A stretch of 64,000 nt of DNA from Bacteroidales bacterium (GTDB lineage: Bacteria > Bacteroidota > Bacteroidia > Bacteroidales > UBA1715). Below, piece after piece: positions 45,701 through 54,447 of the stretch. The notes below the pieces were generated by a model. That model was not told where the DNA came from. It worked only from the letters and a program-made list of their open reading frames with translations, and searched no databases. Location of the stretch: assembly GCA_024402335.1 (NCBI GenBank), contig JAKSTZ010000005.1, forward strand, positions 33,222 to 97,221, read 5' to 3'. Both the position numbers and the translations under genes were made by a program. Numbering within the stretch: position 1 is the stretch's first letter; each line of letters opens with the position of its first letter.

Positions 45701-47039
45701 ATTTCTTAGAATTGATTCGCTTATAACCAATACATCGGTCGTAGCCCATGCTGTAATCGTAGTAATAGACGAAAATTTCATACTCGTTTTCTGTTTGATG
45801 AAAATTTCCATCTGTATATGAGAAATCAATAGTCTTGAAATTGTCGGATGCTCGAATGTATGTGTAACTATAGTAACCTTGTTTCAGTAGTATTTTTGCC
45901 TCGTATTGTTGTTTCTCGACATTGTATGTCATTTTGTTTTCTGCATTCATTTTCCAATCGTTGAATTCTCCACACACATATAGATTTAGGGTGTCGTCCA
46001 TTGTTTTGTGGTACGGAAGAGTGAATACCACTTCTGCGTAATCTGCAGTATAATCCGAACTTAGAGGATTGATTTCATCGTAAATAAGGAATTTGCCATT
46101 AAGATCGGTGGTTGATGTGTATGCAGAATGCCAATCGTCGTCGGGATGGAGATACACGGTGAATAATCCGTTTTCTTTGGTTATGTAATCAATAGGGAAA
46201 GTAGCTATTCTTAAGTTTCTGAATACAAATTGACGAAATTCGTTACCAGCTTCGAAAAGTGCATTTCTATTATTATTGAAGATAAGACTTCCATCACCAG
46301 ATATATGGCTTGGCTGTATGCCACTAATTGTTTTGTCCCAGCGTCCGTTTTGTCTGTACACAACAAATAAATCTTTGTCGAAAGACGACAAGTCAAATCC
46401 GTGAGGAATAATTTTTGCTTCTATTTGTTGATGTGAGTCAATGTATTGCACAACATTTGGTCGCTTTACTTCTCCTTGTATTTCAACTAGTTGCTCGTAA
46501 ACAACAAAGCGCTTTTGTATAAGTTGTACGATTTTGTCGTCGTCGGTTAATTCATAGATTTTAAGAATGTAATTTCCTGATACATGAAGAGTTATATTAG
46601 AAAAAGGAAACATAAAACTATAGTGAATATATGGGACAGTTGTGCTAAAAGAACTTTCGGCTCGGTCGCCATCTAATACTAAATCTTCTTTAATGGTAAC
46701 GTATTCACCTTCAAGAAGTTCATCTTCTTTCCAATTTCTGTCGCAATGAATAACTTCATAGCGTAAATCTCGTGTAGATTCTTCTAAAATATCAAAATCA
46801 ACCATCAAACCGCAATTCCCTAATAATGGAAATACAGGATTTGCTAGAGAATCGCCATTTTCTGGACCATAGTGCAAAATATAACCTTTCCTTTCTTCGA
46901 CAACGGGAACCATTTTGAATGATTTGATTTTTGCATACGAAGAATGTACATATTGGTCATATAAAATCTGTGAAAACGCGATATTACAGAACAATATGCA
47001 ACTAAAAAAGGATAGTATTTTTTTTGTATAGCTTATCAT
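45699..47039 (-). CDS. Type IX secretion plug-domain protein (DUF5103)
   Basis: This 446-residue exported protein has a signal peptide of about 23 residues ('CNIAFSQ'). The N-terminal domain 'PVFPLLGNCGLMVDFDILEESTRDLRYEVIHCDRNWKEDELLEGEYV' and the C-terminal 'LYVCGEFNDWKMNAENKMTYN...YYSYTY' with a 'FHQTENEYEIFVYYYD' end are characteristic of DUF5103 proteins. A member of this family was identified as the periplasmic plug that closes the SprA translocon pore in the T9SS. It is therefore probably a functional part of the T9SS encoded elsewhere in the window. The start codon is directly preceded by a GC-rich hairpin. Confidence 0.88.
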   Translation of the reverse strand: MISYTKKILSFFSCILFCNIAFSQILYDQYVHSSYAKIKSFKMVPVVEERKGYILHYGPENGDSLANPVFPLLGNCGLMVDFDILEESTRDLRYEVIHCDRNWKEDELLEGEYVTIKEDLVLDGDRAESSFSTTVPYIHYSFMFPFSNITLHVSGNYILKIYELTDDDKIVQLIQKRFVVYEQLVEIQGEVKRPNVVQYIDSHQQIEAKIIPHGFDLSSFDKDLFVVYRQNGRWDKTISGIQPSHISGDGSLIFNNNRNALFEAGNEFRQFVFRNLRIATFPIDYITKENGLFTVYLHPDDDWHSAYTSTTDLNGKFLIYDEINPLSSDYTADYAEVVFTLPYHKTMDDTLNLYVCGEFNDWKMNAENKMTYNVEKQQYEAKILLKQGYYSYTYIRASDNFKTIDFSYTDGNFHQTENEYEIFVYYYDYSMGYDRCIGYKRINSKK

Positions 47040-47044
47040 AACGA

Positions 47045-47071
47045 GTAGGGCGGAGTTGTCTCCGCCCTTAC
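47045..47071. repeat. GC-rich palindrome between the epimerase and plug genes
   Basis: GGGCGGAG (47048-47055), loop TTGT, CTCCGCCC (47060-47067), with outer GTA/TAC. It is far more GC-rich than its surroundings and stands eight bases before the plug-gene start. It resembles REP-type palindromes found in Bacteroidota intergenic regions. Confidence 0.75.
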
Positions 47072-47072
47072 T

Positions 47073-48266
47073 TTATTGCCATTTATCCATTTCTTTTATC
47101 ATGTGCATAAGTCCACGACCATTATGGTATGGACATTTCCACATACCCATTTTGGCTTCTTCGTCAACAGGGAAACCGTCGTCGTCTATTCGCCAGAACC
47201 ATTCACCGTGAACTCGGTCGATGAGGTTTTCACGAATGTATTCCCATTGTTTAAGAGCTAATGTTCTGTATTCTTCCTTGCCGGTCATGTCAAAAGCGTT
47301 GGCAAGTCCTTCAACAGCTTCTATTTGTACCCACCAGTGACGATCTTTGTCTATTGTACCTTTCTCAGGGAAGATTTCGTAAAGAGTAGAATTTGTTTCT
47401 TTGTCGAATCCTTCGGCTATAAAAGTATCCACCATGGCAAGAATTTTTGGACGTATAGCTTCAAGGAGTTGTTTGTCGCCAAGCATTTCGGCTGCTTCCC
47501 AAATCAACCATGTAGATTCAATATCGTGTCCGTATGAAAATTCTGTAGTTTTTGGTTTCCAATTTTCTGAGAAGAAAATAGTTACATGGTTTTTGTCGTT
47601 TACAATTTTGTTCATGTAAATTTCTATTTCTTTCTTAAGTGCTTCGCCAACCTTAGGATTTTTAGTTGCTTCGTATAATGTCGTGTAAGCTTCTAATACG
47701 TGTAGGTTTGTATTCATACCTTTAGGTTCGTTTAAGTCTTTTACACTTAAACGTACATCGTCGAGTTTTTCCCATGTCTGAGAAAACGCTTCGAAATAGC
47801 CGCCGTTCTTTTTGTCGTAGCAGATTGTTTCCAATTTTTCGAAAATATCCATTGCCATGTCGAGAGCAGCTTTGTCATTGAATGCAAGTGCATATTCTGC
47901 GTACGCATAGATAGTAAATGCTTCGGCATATACTTGTTTCTTGTTGACAACAACATTTCCATTGCAATCGGTTTCCCAATAAACTCCGCCGTTTTTCTTA
48001 TCAAGAAAGTGGTCTTCAATGAATGATTTCGCTAAATCTGCGTATTTCTTATAGTCTTCGTTTTGGTAGAAACGGCATGCAGCAGAGAAAGTCCACATAA
48101 TGCGGGAATACATGATGATTCCTTTGTTTGCTTCAGGACAAGGTGTCCCATAGTGGTCCATTTCTCCTAAATATTGGCCGCTTTCTTTGTCAATAGCTTT
48201 TGTCGACCAAAATGTTAGAACACTTTTAAGTTCTTTCTCGAATTCTTTTTGTAATGCCTTATACAT
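47073..48266 (-). CDS. Cellobiose/mannobiose 2-epimerase (AGE family)
   Basis: This 397-residue (alpha/alpha)6-barrel enzyme of the N-acylglucosamine 2-epimerase superfamily has the cellobiose-epimerase pattern 'YSRIMWTFSAACRFY', 'GGVYWETDCNGNVV', 'KQVYAEAFTIYAYAEYALAF', 'GYFEAFSQTW', 'LNLHVLEAYT'-like 'NTNLHVLEAYTTLYEAT', 'FSYGHDIESTWLIWEAAE' (catalytic His) and 'RHWWVQIEAVEGLANAF'. It epimerises the reducing-end sugar of beta-1,4 disaccharides. Its partner is the GH130 gene 69 bases upstream on the same strand: mannobiose becomes mannosyl-glucose, which the GH130 enzyme then phosphorolyses. Mannobiose is therefore the likelier substrate. Confidence 0.92.
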   Translation of the reverse strand: MYKALQKEFEKELKSVLTFWSTKAIDKESGQYLGEMDHYGTPCPEANKGIIMYSRIMWTFSAACRFYQNEDYKKYADLAKSFIEDHFLDKKNGGVYWETDCNGNVVVNKKQVYAEAFTIYAYAEYALAFNDKAALDMAMDIFEKLETICYDKKNGGYFEAFSQTWEKLDDVRLSVKDLNEPKGMNTNLHVLEAYTTLYEATKNPKVGEALKKEIEIYMNKIVNDKNHVTIFFSENWKPKTTEFSYGHDIESTWLIWEAAEMLGDKQLLEAIRPKILAMVDTFIAEGFDKETNSTLYEIFPEKGTIDKDRHWWVQIEAVEGLANAFDMTGKEEYRTLALKQWEYIRENLIDRVHGEWFWRIDDDGFPVDEEAKMGMWKCPYHNGRGLMHMIKEMDKWQ

Positions 48267-48291
48267 CTTTATAATGATTAGTGTATAAATC

Positions 48292-48319
48292 GTAGATCTG
48301 CAATTTATTGCGGCTCTAC
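48292..48319. repeat. Imperfect REP-like palindrome between epimerase and GH130 genes
   Basis: GTAGA (48292-48296) pairs with TCTAC (48315-48319), and an inner GCAAT pairs with ATTGC, with mismatched segments between. It shares GTAGA/TCTAC ends with the palindrome after ilvD. Confidence 0.5.
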
Positions 48320-48335
48320 AATTGTGTCTCTATGG

Positions 48336-49511
48336 TTATTTATTGTTTCTGATTAATTGTATAATATTTTCAACCGATTTACCTGTTCGTAATCCATCTT
48401 CTGGAGTGTTTAAACAGTAGTCAACTAAACGGTCTATGGTACTTACTGCGACATGCATTCTTGTGTCGGAAGAAGCGTAGTAAATAAATACAGTACCGTC
48501 TTCGTCGGCAATCCAACCGTTAGAGAAAGCAACATTGGAAACATCTCCAATTCTTTCTTCGTTTTGTGGTGCCAAGAAATATCCACCTGGTTGTGCTATA
48601 ACTTTGTCTGGTTGTTCCAAGTCGGTAAGGAACATGTAAAGTACATATCTAAGTCCTGCTGCAGTGTTACGGACGCCGTGGGCAAGATTTAACCATCCTT
48701 TAGCTGTTTTTATAGGTGCAGGTCCCATACCATTTTTCAATTCGTAGATAGTGTGGTATTGTTTGTTACTGAAAATATGCTCGTCTTCAATAACAGGATT
48801 CTTCATGTCTGTAATATATCCGAAACCGATACCGCCACCAGAACCAACTTCAATAAATCCGTCTTGTGGTCGAGTGTAAAGTGCATATTTTCCGTTTACA
48901 AAGTGAGGGAACATCACAACATTTCGTTGTTGACCGCTATTTGAAATTAAGTCTGGTAATCGTTCCCAATTCTTTAAATCTTTTGTGCGGACAACGCCTG
49001 CGTTTGCTATTGCAGAACTTGTATCGCCGGCAGGAGCATTCGGATCTTTTCTTTCTGTACAGAAAATACCATAAATGTAGCCGTCGTCATGTTGGGTTAG
49101 ACGCATGTCATAAACGTTAATGTCGGGATCGCTTGTTTCTGGAAGTAGAATAGGTTCGTTCCAAAAACGGAAGTTGTCAATTCCATTTGGACTTTCTGCA
49201 ATTGCGAAAAAAGATTTTCTATCCCAGCCTTCAACACGCGCACATAGAATATATTTCCCGTTGAATTTTATTGCTCCGGCGTTGAATGCTGCATTCACGC
49301 CAATTCTTTGTAGTAGAAGAGGGTTTCTTTGTAAATTTAAATCAAATTTCCATGAAAGTGGAATATGTTTGTCCGTTAACACCGGGTTTTCGAAACGTTG
49401 GTAGATACCATTGTACTCTTTTGAAGGAGTATTTGCTTTTGAAAGCAAAGCTTCTTGTTCTTTTTGTAAATCAGCAAGTTGCTCTTCTGCAGTTTTTGAA
49501 AATATATTCAT
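48336..49511 (-). CDS. GH130 phosphorylase, probable 4-O-beta-D-mannosyl-D-glucose phosphorylase
   Basis: GH130 enzymes split beta-mannosides with phosphate. The 391-residue protein contains '[55 protein letters not shown]', '[25 protein letters not shown]', '[20 protein letters not shown]', and '[10 protein letters not shown]', all typical of subfamily 1 (mannosylglucose phosphorylases). The product pair would be mannose-1-phosphate and glucose. The partner epimerase lies next downstream. The ATG at 49511 was chosen; the longer frame starts within the promoter's -7 box. Confidence 0.9.
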   Translation of the reverse strand: MNIFSKTAEEQLADLQKEQEALLSKANTPSKEYNGIYQRFENPVLTDKHIPLSWKFDLNLQRNPLLLQRIGVNAAFNAGAIKFNGKYILCARVEGWDRKSFFAIAESPNGIDNFRFWNEPILLPETSDPDINVYDMRLTQHDDGYIYGIFCTERKDPNAPAGDTSSAIANAGVVRTKDLKNWERLPDLISNSGQQRNVVMFPHFVNGKYALYTRPQDGFIEVGSGGGIGFGYITDMKNPVIEDEHIFSNKQYHTIYELKNGMGPAPIKTAKGWLNLAHGVRNTAAGLRYVLYMFLTDLEQPDKVIAQPGGYFLAPQNEERIGDVSNVAFSNGWIADEDGTVFIYYASSDTRMHVAVSTIDRLVDYCLNTPEDGLRTGKSVENIIQLIRNNK

Positions 49512-49541
49512 GACACGAATTTTAAAACATTGTTTAATATA

Positions 49542-49549
49542 CAAATGTA
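49542..49549 (-). promoter_or_regulatory. -7 box of the GH130-epimerase unit
   Basis: On the minus strand TACATTTG fits TAnnTTTG and lies about 30 bases upstream of the GH130 ATG at 49511. No -33 box was recognised. Confidence 0.5.
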
Positions 49550-49598
49550 AAAAAAAACGTTTTTGAAAAGATAAGAGTTTCAGTTTTTTTATACGAAA

Positions 49599-51872
49599 TC
49601 AATATCCGTTGCTTTCCATATTTGCAAGTACGTAGCGGATGTCTTGATAGTCATATTCTGGTAATTCTTCTTTTATTGCAGCAACACTTTTTGTGTTTAA
49701 CTTTTTTATGACTTTTCTTATTTTGCTTGCATCGCTTTTTTGTACAAAGTTATCGAGAGGAATTGCTCCTTCTGCTATATAATATTCTATGTGTTTACAG
49801 ATGGTGTTAACTGTTAGTTTTCGTTCTTCTGCAATTTTTTGAATAGATATACCATCGGAATACATAAGGTATGTAATCTCTTTCGTGTCGAGTTTCTTGT
49901 CTGCGTATTTTACGGTAGCAGGAGATTTCTTTGCAACTTTTTGAAATAGAATTTTCTTACGTACTTCTTGATCTATTTCCATGTTGAGGTTCTTCTTTGT
50001 AAAAGATTTTCCTGAATTTAGGGACTCGATTAACTTGTCGCATTTGTTGATTTTGTGCAGTGCCGTAAAAAATACTAATTCAAAGTTTTGTAGGTCTGTG
50101 ACGTATGCTTTCATGCCACTCATAATTGAAGCTTCTGCTACAATGCCGTATATGTTGGTAGAAATTTCGTCAAATAAAGGAGTGAAGTAGGCAACAGATG
50201 CTTTTATACGTTCTTCAAGTCTTTTGAAATCCTTTTGGTTGAAGATGTTTTGTAGTTGCACTATGAATTTATGTGCAGTTGAAACTATAGTGTCTATTTT
50301 AGGTTGTAATTCAAGGATTTGTTTCTTGAATTTTGAAGAAGGAGATGTTGTGTTGAAAAGATTATCTTCTTCATAATGAGTTAGATGTTCGTTGAACTCA
50401 TCAATCAATGAATCAAGGTTGAAACTTTCTAAAACTATTTGCTCAACATATTTCTTGGCTTCTGTTGTGTAGATTTCTTGTAATTCGTTTTCGTCTTTTT
50501 TGTCGTTTGTGAAATCTATCACACGTTTGTCTTGTTCCGGGAAGTCGTCAACTATAGGTTCCGAAAGAACAAGGCCTTCGAGGGATTCCAATCGTGAAAG
50601 GGCAACGTAAATTTGTCCAGGAGCAAATGCTTCCGATACGTCTATTATTGCATTCTTGAATGTTAGGCCTTGGCTTTTATGTACGGTTACAGCCCATGCT
50701 AATTTTATAGGATATTGAGTAAATCTACCAATAACTTCTTCTTCGATTTGTCCAGTTGATTTGTCTAACGTATATCGTATGTTTTCCCAAACGTGTTTTT
50801 CAACTTCGACTTCTTGTCCTGTTTCTGGAAATGTTACAATAATATTATCAGGTAGGATTTCTTTTATGGTTCCAATTTTTCCGTTATAGTAAGATTGGCC
50901 TTGGTTCATGTCGTTTTTTATGAACATGATTTGTGCTCCAACGCGAAGTTCTAATTTGGGGCTAATCGGATAGATGTTTTCAGGGAAATTTCCCGTAATA
51001 TCAGCTTCGAAAAATTCAGATTGTGTTTTTAGTTTGCGCAGTTTCGTGTCGTTAATTGCATCTGCTTTTTTGTTGTGTGTTGTTAAAAATATAAATGGTT
51101 GTTTTTTCGGCGCTTCAAAGTCTGGAATGTAATGTCTGTTTAGTTCATTGATATCTTTTTGTACAAATTTATTGTCGCGTAGATTTCCTAATATTTCAAT
51201 AAATGTGCGGTCGCTTTGACGGTAGATTTTTTCTAATTCCAATGTTATAGGTAGTTGCCCACGCAATGCCATGGAATCAAAGAAATACATTCCTTTGTAG
51301 AATTGTTTAAGAAAGTCCCATTCTTCTTGTTTCACAACAGGAGGAAGCTGAAGCATGTCGCCAATAAAAAGAATCTGCACTCCGCCAAAAGGAAGATATC
51401 TACAATGACGAATATATCGGAGCTCCACATCTATGGCATCGAGTAAATCGGCCCGAAGCATACTGACTTCGTCTATGATTAATAACTCTATGGAACGAAG
51501 CAATTGCCGTTTTGCTCCATTCATATTTCTTGTTTCTTTCGGTATTTTACTGAAAGGCATAACAGCAAAAGGGATTTCTTGCGTATTGAAACGGATTTCG
51601 GGAGCATAGCAAGAAGGCGGAAGTTGAAATAATGAATGTATGGTAACACCGCCGGCATTTAGTGCAGCGATACCGGTAGGAGCTACGATGACAAATTGTT
51701 TGTGGGTATTTTTAACGATGTCTTTTAGCAGGGTTGTTTTCCCTGTTCCGGCTTTACCTGTTAGAAAAATATTCTGATTTGTTCCATTTATGAAACGAAT
51801 CACGTGGCGAGCTGCTGAATTATCATCAAAGTTCATCTTTTTGTCTTTCTTGGTGGTTGACAAATTTAGCAT
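49599..51872 (-). CDS. PIF1/RecD-like DNA helicase with C-terminal helix-turn-helix
   Basis: This superfamily-1B helicase has 757 residues. The N-terminal core carries 'NIFLTGKAGTGKTTLLKDI' (P-loop about 36-50), 'VIVAPTGIAALNAGGVTIHSLFQL', 'LLIIDEVSMLRADLLDAIDV' (Walker B), 'LPFGGVQILFIGDMLQLPPV', and near 390-440 the UvrD_C_2-type 'KLAWAVTVHKSQGLTFKNAIIDV...IYVALSRLESLEGLVLS'. A long helical middle follows and then, at about 650-757, an HTH_40-like domain ('ISIQKIAEERKLTVNTICKHIEYYIAEGAIPL') as in some RecQ-type proteins. It probably unwinds special DNA structures or stalled forks. The start could equally be the second Met (51836). Confidence 0.9.
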   Translation of the reverse strand: MLNLSTTKKDKKMNFDDNSAARHVIRFINGTNQNIFLTGKAGTGKTTLLKDIVKNTHKQFVIVAPTGIAALNAGGVTIHSLFQLPPSCYAPEIRFNTQEIPFAVMPFSKIPKETRNMNGAKRQLLRSIELLIIDEVSMLRADLLDAIDVELRYIRHCRYLPFGGVQILFIGDMLQLPPVVKQEEWDFLKQFYKGMYFFDSMALRGQLPITLELEKIYRQSDRTFIEILGNLRDNKFVQKDINELNRHYIPDFEAPKKQPFIFLTTHNKKADAINDTKLRKLKTQSEFFEADITGNFPENIYPISPKLELRVGAQIMFIKNDMNQGQSYYNGKIGTIKEILPDNIIVTFPETGQEVEVEKHVWENIRYTLDKSTGQIEEEVIGRFTQYPIKLAWAVTVHKSQGLTFKNAIIDVSEAFAPGQIYVALSRLESLEGLVLSEPIVDDFPEQDKRVIDFTNDKKDENELQEIYTTEAKKYVEQIVLESFNLDSLIDEFNEHLTHYEEDNLFNTTSPSSKFKKQILELQPKIDTIVSTAHKFIVQLQNIFNQKDFKRLEERIKASVAYFTPLFDEISTNIYGIVAEASIMSGMKAYVTDLQNFELVFFTALHKINKCDKLIESLNSGKSFTKKNLNMEIDQEVRKKILFQKVAKKSPATVKYADKKLDTKEITYLMYSDGISIQKIAEERKLTVNTICKHIEYYIAEGAIPLDNFVQKSDASKIRKVIKKLNTKSVAAIKEELPEYDYQDIRYVLANMESNGY

Positions 51873-51953
51873 AATTATTTGGGAACAATGTATAAGTTGA
51901 CGAAAAAAAGATTGTTACAATGTTGTATATTTTTTTGTTTTTAATTTGAAATG

Positions 51954-52007
51954 TGTAAAATAGTCCAATAGAAATACGAAAAATATGTAAAATAGTCCAA
52001 TAGAAAT
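51954..52007. repeat. Two 22-bp direct repeats upstream of the AAA/DUF4143 gene
   Basis: Copies at 51954-51975 and 51986-52007 are identical over 22 bases (core AATAGTCCAATAGAAAT), with a 32-bp period, close to three helical turns. The second copy ends on the -33 element of the promoter at 52007-52037. They look like a paired operator site. Confidence 0.8.
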
Positions 52008-52037
52008 TTGTAAATAATTGAATTGTAATTATTTTTG
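52007..52037 (+). promoter_or_regulatory. Promoter of the AAA/DUF4143 gene
   Basis: TTTG (52007-52010), 19 bases, TATTTTTG (52030-52037). This matches the Bacteroidota consensus exactly in both boxes and spacing. The ATG is at 52053. Confidence 0.75.
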
Positions 52038-52052
52038 TAAAAATTGATTTTT

Positions 52053-53339
52053 ATGAAAAAAGAGTTGGTCTTACAAGTGCTTCGTGAACAACAAGAAGAT
52101 GTGTTGAACGATGTTTTGATAGGTTCATGCGAAAGAAGAGAAGAACAACTATTTGAGTGGAATAGTAATATGGCTCAGGTAGTTACGGGAGTTCGTCGTA
52201 GTGGTAAATCTACTTTATGTCATAATGCTTTGAAAAGACGTGGAGTTAAGTATGGGTATGTGAATTTTGATGATGATAGACTTGTAGGCCTGCAAACCTC
52301 AGATTTGAATACTGTATTGGAATGTATTTATCAATTATATGGGGTTGATATACAGTATGTTTTTTTAGATGAAATACAAAATGTTGATGGTTGGTATTTG
52401 TTTGTTAATCGTTTGCTTCGAATGAAGTTGCATGTGTTTGTAACAGGAAGCAATGCAAAACTATTATCAGGGGAGTTGGCAACTCACCTAACAGGTCGTT
52501 ATATGGAAATAAAATTGTATCCGTTTTCTTTCTTTGATTATTGCCGATTGTTGAATGTGGATATGACAGGTATAACAACCAAAGCTATTGCATCGCGGAA
52601 TAGTGCCTTGTCTCAATACATTGTAGAAGGTGGTATGCCTGAAATTAAAAATATTCAATCCGTTCGAAATAGAAAAAACTATCTATCAGGTCTGATAGAA
52701 ACAATTGTGACGAAGGATATAGCTCGTCGTTTTAGAATACGAAACACAGAAGCTCTTCGTCGTATAGTAAACCATTTAATAAACAATTGTTGTCAAACAA
52801 TTCAATATGATCAGTTGGCGGAAATTTCATTGTTAGGTAGTAGTACAACGGTTCAGTCGTATGTTGCGTACTTACAACAGGCCTATTTGATTCGTCGTTT
52901 GTCTAAGTTTAGTTATAAGAGTGTCGAACGTATTACGAAAGAAAAAGCTTATGTTATAGACAACGGGTTTATTGCAAATAGAGAAAATAGTTTGTTGCCT
53001 GAAAATTTAGGTTGGCGTTTAGAAAATGTGGTTTTCATTGAATTGTTGAGACGTAATCAATTAGGAGCTGAGGATATTTATTATTATAAACCAACATCTC
53101 GTAGTAAAGAGGTGGACTTTGTAGTTTGCCAACAAGGAAAGGTTGTTGAACTTGTACAGGTGTCGTATTCCATTGCTGAGCGAAAAGCATTTAAACGTGA
53201 AACGGAAGCGCTTATAGAAGCAGCGCGTTCGTTACATTGCCAAAATCTCACCTTGGTTTCTTTTGATGAAAGTAAAGATGTGCAAATCGAAGGTTATACT
53301 ATAAAAATTCGTTCTGCAGTAGAGTGGTTGTTGGAGTAG
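52053..53339 (+). CDS. AAA+ ATPase with DUF4143 domain
   Basis: This 428-residue protein belongs to the widespread AAA_14/DUF4143 family. The ATPase part shows 'VVTGVRRSGKSTLCHNAL' (P-loop about 45-60), 'DIQYVFLDEIQNVDGWYLFVNRLL' (Walker B) and 'VFVTGSNAKLLSGELATHLTGRYMEIKLYPFSFFDYC' (sensor region). The DUF4143 part (about 200-428) ends with a nuclease-like strand pair 'SRSKEVDFVVCQQGKVVELVQVSY', where the final catalytic-Lys position appears to be Gln. Functions are poorly known; such genes are often accessory and present in many copies. It has its own strong promoter overlapped by direct repeats. The ATG at 52053 is preferred to an upstream TTG. Confidence 0.9.
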   Translation: MKKELVLQVLREQQEDVLNDVLIGSCERREEQLFEWNSNMAQVVTGVRRSGKSTLCHNALKRRGVKYGYVNFDDDRLVGLQTSDLNTVLECIYQLYGVDIQYVFLDEIQNVDGWYLFVNRLLRMKLHVFVTGSNAKLLSGELATHLTGRYMEIKLYPFSFFDYCRLLNVDMTGITTKAIASRNSALSQYIVEGGMPEIKNIQSVRNRKNYLSGLIETIVTKDIARRFRIRNTEALRRIVNHLINNCCQTIQYDQLAEISLLGSSTTVQSYVAYLQQAYLIRRLSKFSYKSVERITKEKAYVIDNGFIANRENSLLPENLGWRLENVVFIELLRRNQLGAEDIYYYKPTSRSKEVDFVVCQQGKVVELVQVSYSIAERKAFKRETEALIEAARSLHCQNLTLVSFDESKDVQIEGYTIKIRSAVEWLLE

Positions 53340-53644
53340 ATTATTGGTTGAATGCTTCTTTGCGTCTTTTTTAGTTTATTCGTGAAGTTGAGTTGTATCT
53401 TCCTTGAAACCGAAATAAACTTGATTGTAGAATTTCCTCCCCCCGAGTCTGTTGCATGCGTTAAGCTATATAGTTCTACAAGATTAAAGTAGATAATTGA
53501 ACGGAGAATGGTTGATAGATGATGCTGGTAATAAGTTTCGTGTGAGCGGTAAAGATGGTACACTAAAACTTTGTATTCGCATATTCTATGCTTAACCTAA
53601 AATTGGAAGGGGATTTGCTTTAAATTCCATTGTATCGGAGAAAT
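53340..53644. other. Intergenic region with a possible coding relic
   Basis: 305 bases lie between the DUF4143 gene and a small secreted protein gene on the minus strand. A plus-strand frame at 53,497-53,595 reads about 32 protein-like residues (GEWLIDDAGNKF, then RVSGKDGTLKL) ending in TAA, with no ATG or promoter, so it may be a gene remnant. A C6 run lies near 53,444. No RNA gene was seen. Confidence 0.4.
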
Positions 53645-54037
53645 CTAATAAAAACATTGGGTGAATATATAATTTTCGCTATCTTGTTTTATGAGGAGAT
53701 AGAAAATCCATTGACCAGTTATTTCATCTTCATAATTTTTAGCATATCTCCAAAGTCCGTCATTGCCTTGGTATTTGCAATCCCATTCATAAATTAAAGG
53801 AACGCTTTCTGTTTGGTTTCCACCTTTGTATGAGATAATGTTGACTTTGTGGCCATATAAATATATATCTTCATTATAAGGTCCCATTTTTGCTTGTCCC
53901 ATAAGGCCAGTGCAAAGTGACCAGTCGGCTGTTTCGGTTTCTTTTATGCCGTTTTCCGACGTTGTAACTATAGCTTTTTGTGCATAGGAAAATAGGCTAT
54001 AAATAAGGAAAAATGTGATGTAGATAAATCTTTTCAT
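53645..54037 (-). CDS. Small exported protein of unknown function
   Basis: This 130-residue protein has a signal peptide of about 19 residues ('FLIYSLFSYAQ'). The mature part has acidic and aromatic stretches ('GPYNEDIYLYGHKVNIISYKGG', 'VPLIYEWDCKYQGNDGLWRYAKNYEDEITGQWIFYLLIKQ'), two Cys, and a C-terminal 'YIFTQCFY'. No family was recognised. It lies nine bases after the split zinc-ribbon gene on the same strand, so it is probably in the same transcript. Confidence 0.6.
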   Translation of the reverse strand: MKRFIYITFFLIYSLFSYAQKAIVTTSENGIKETETADWSLCTGLMGQAKMGPYNEDIYLYGHKVNIISYKGGNQTESVPLIYEWDCKYQGNDGLWRYAKNYEDEITGQWIFYLLIKQDSENYIFTQCFY

Positions 54038-54046
54038 GTTTGTATT

Positions 54047-54394
54047 TTAATAAATGTTTTTATTTAAATCGTAGGTTAATACAATGCCTCTTATTCTTGA
54101 GTCTATTAAATCAAATTCAGATATATTTATTCCTAGAATTGTGTAAAGATATGATAAGTTTTCGCTGTTAATCATATAACTGAATTTGAGTGTTTGGTCA
54201 TGTGTGTTTATTGATCCGTGATATTTCGTTTCGTTAAAGGTAATTTGTGAGAATCCGTTTATGAAACTGTTTGCTTCTTTGTTCGTGAATTTAATGTCGA
54301 AAGCATATCCATTAGATGCTTTCGCTAATTTTGTACATGTGAATGTTTTTGTTTCATTTTCGTATAAACACAACTCATTTTTCTCTAATTTCAT
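54047..54394 (-). pseudogene. 3' half of the split zinc-ribbon gene
   Basis: The 115 residues from the internal ATG read as a beta-rich globular tail ('SNGYAFDIKFTNKEANSFINGFSQITF'). The frame is open upstream beyond the ATG, giving EDFGKLSFLSKVEDATID, right back to the (AT)5 run where the upstream ORF stops. Removing one AT unit (or a -1 slip) joins the two frames into a protein of about 425 residues. It is more likely the end of the preceding gene than an independent gene. Confidence 0.6.
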
Positions 54395-54447
54395 ATCAAT
54401 TGTTGCATCTTCTACTTTTGAAAGAAATGAAAGTTTTCCGAAATCTT

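Noticed and set aside
51954..52007. A CRISPR array
   Set aside because: Only two identical 22-base units with a 10-base gap, no spacers of normal length and no cas genes.
53438..53452. C6 run as a phase-variable tract
   Set aside because: It is intergenic, six bases is short, and no promoter or frame is plainly affected.
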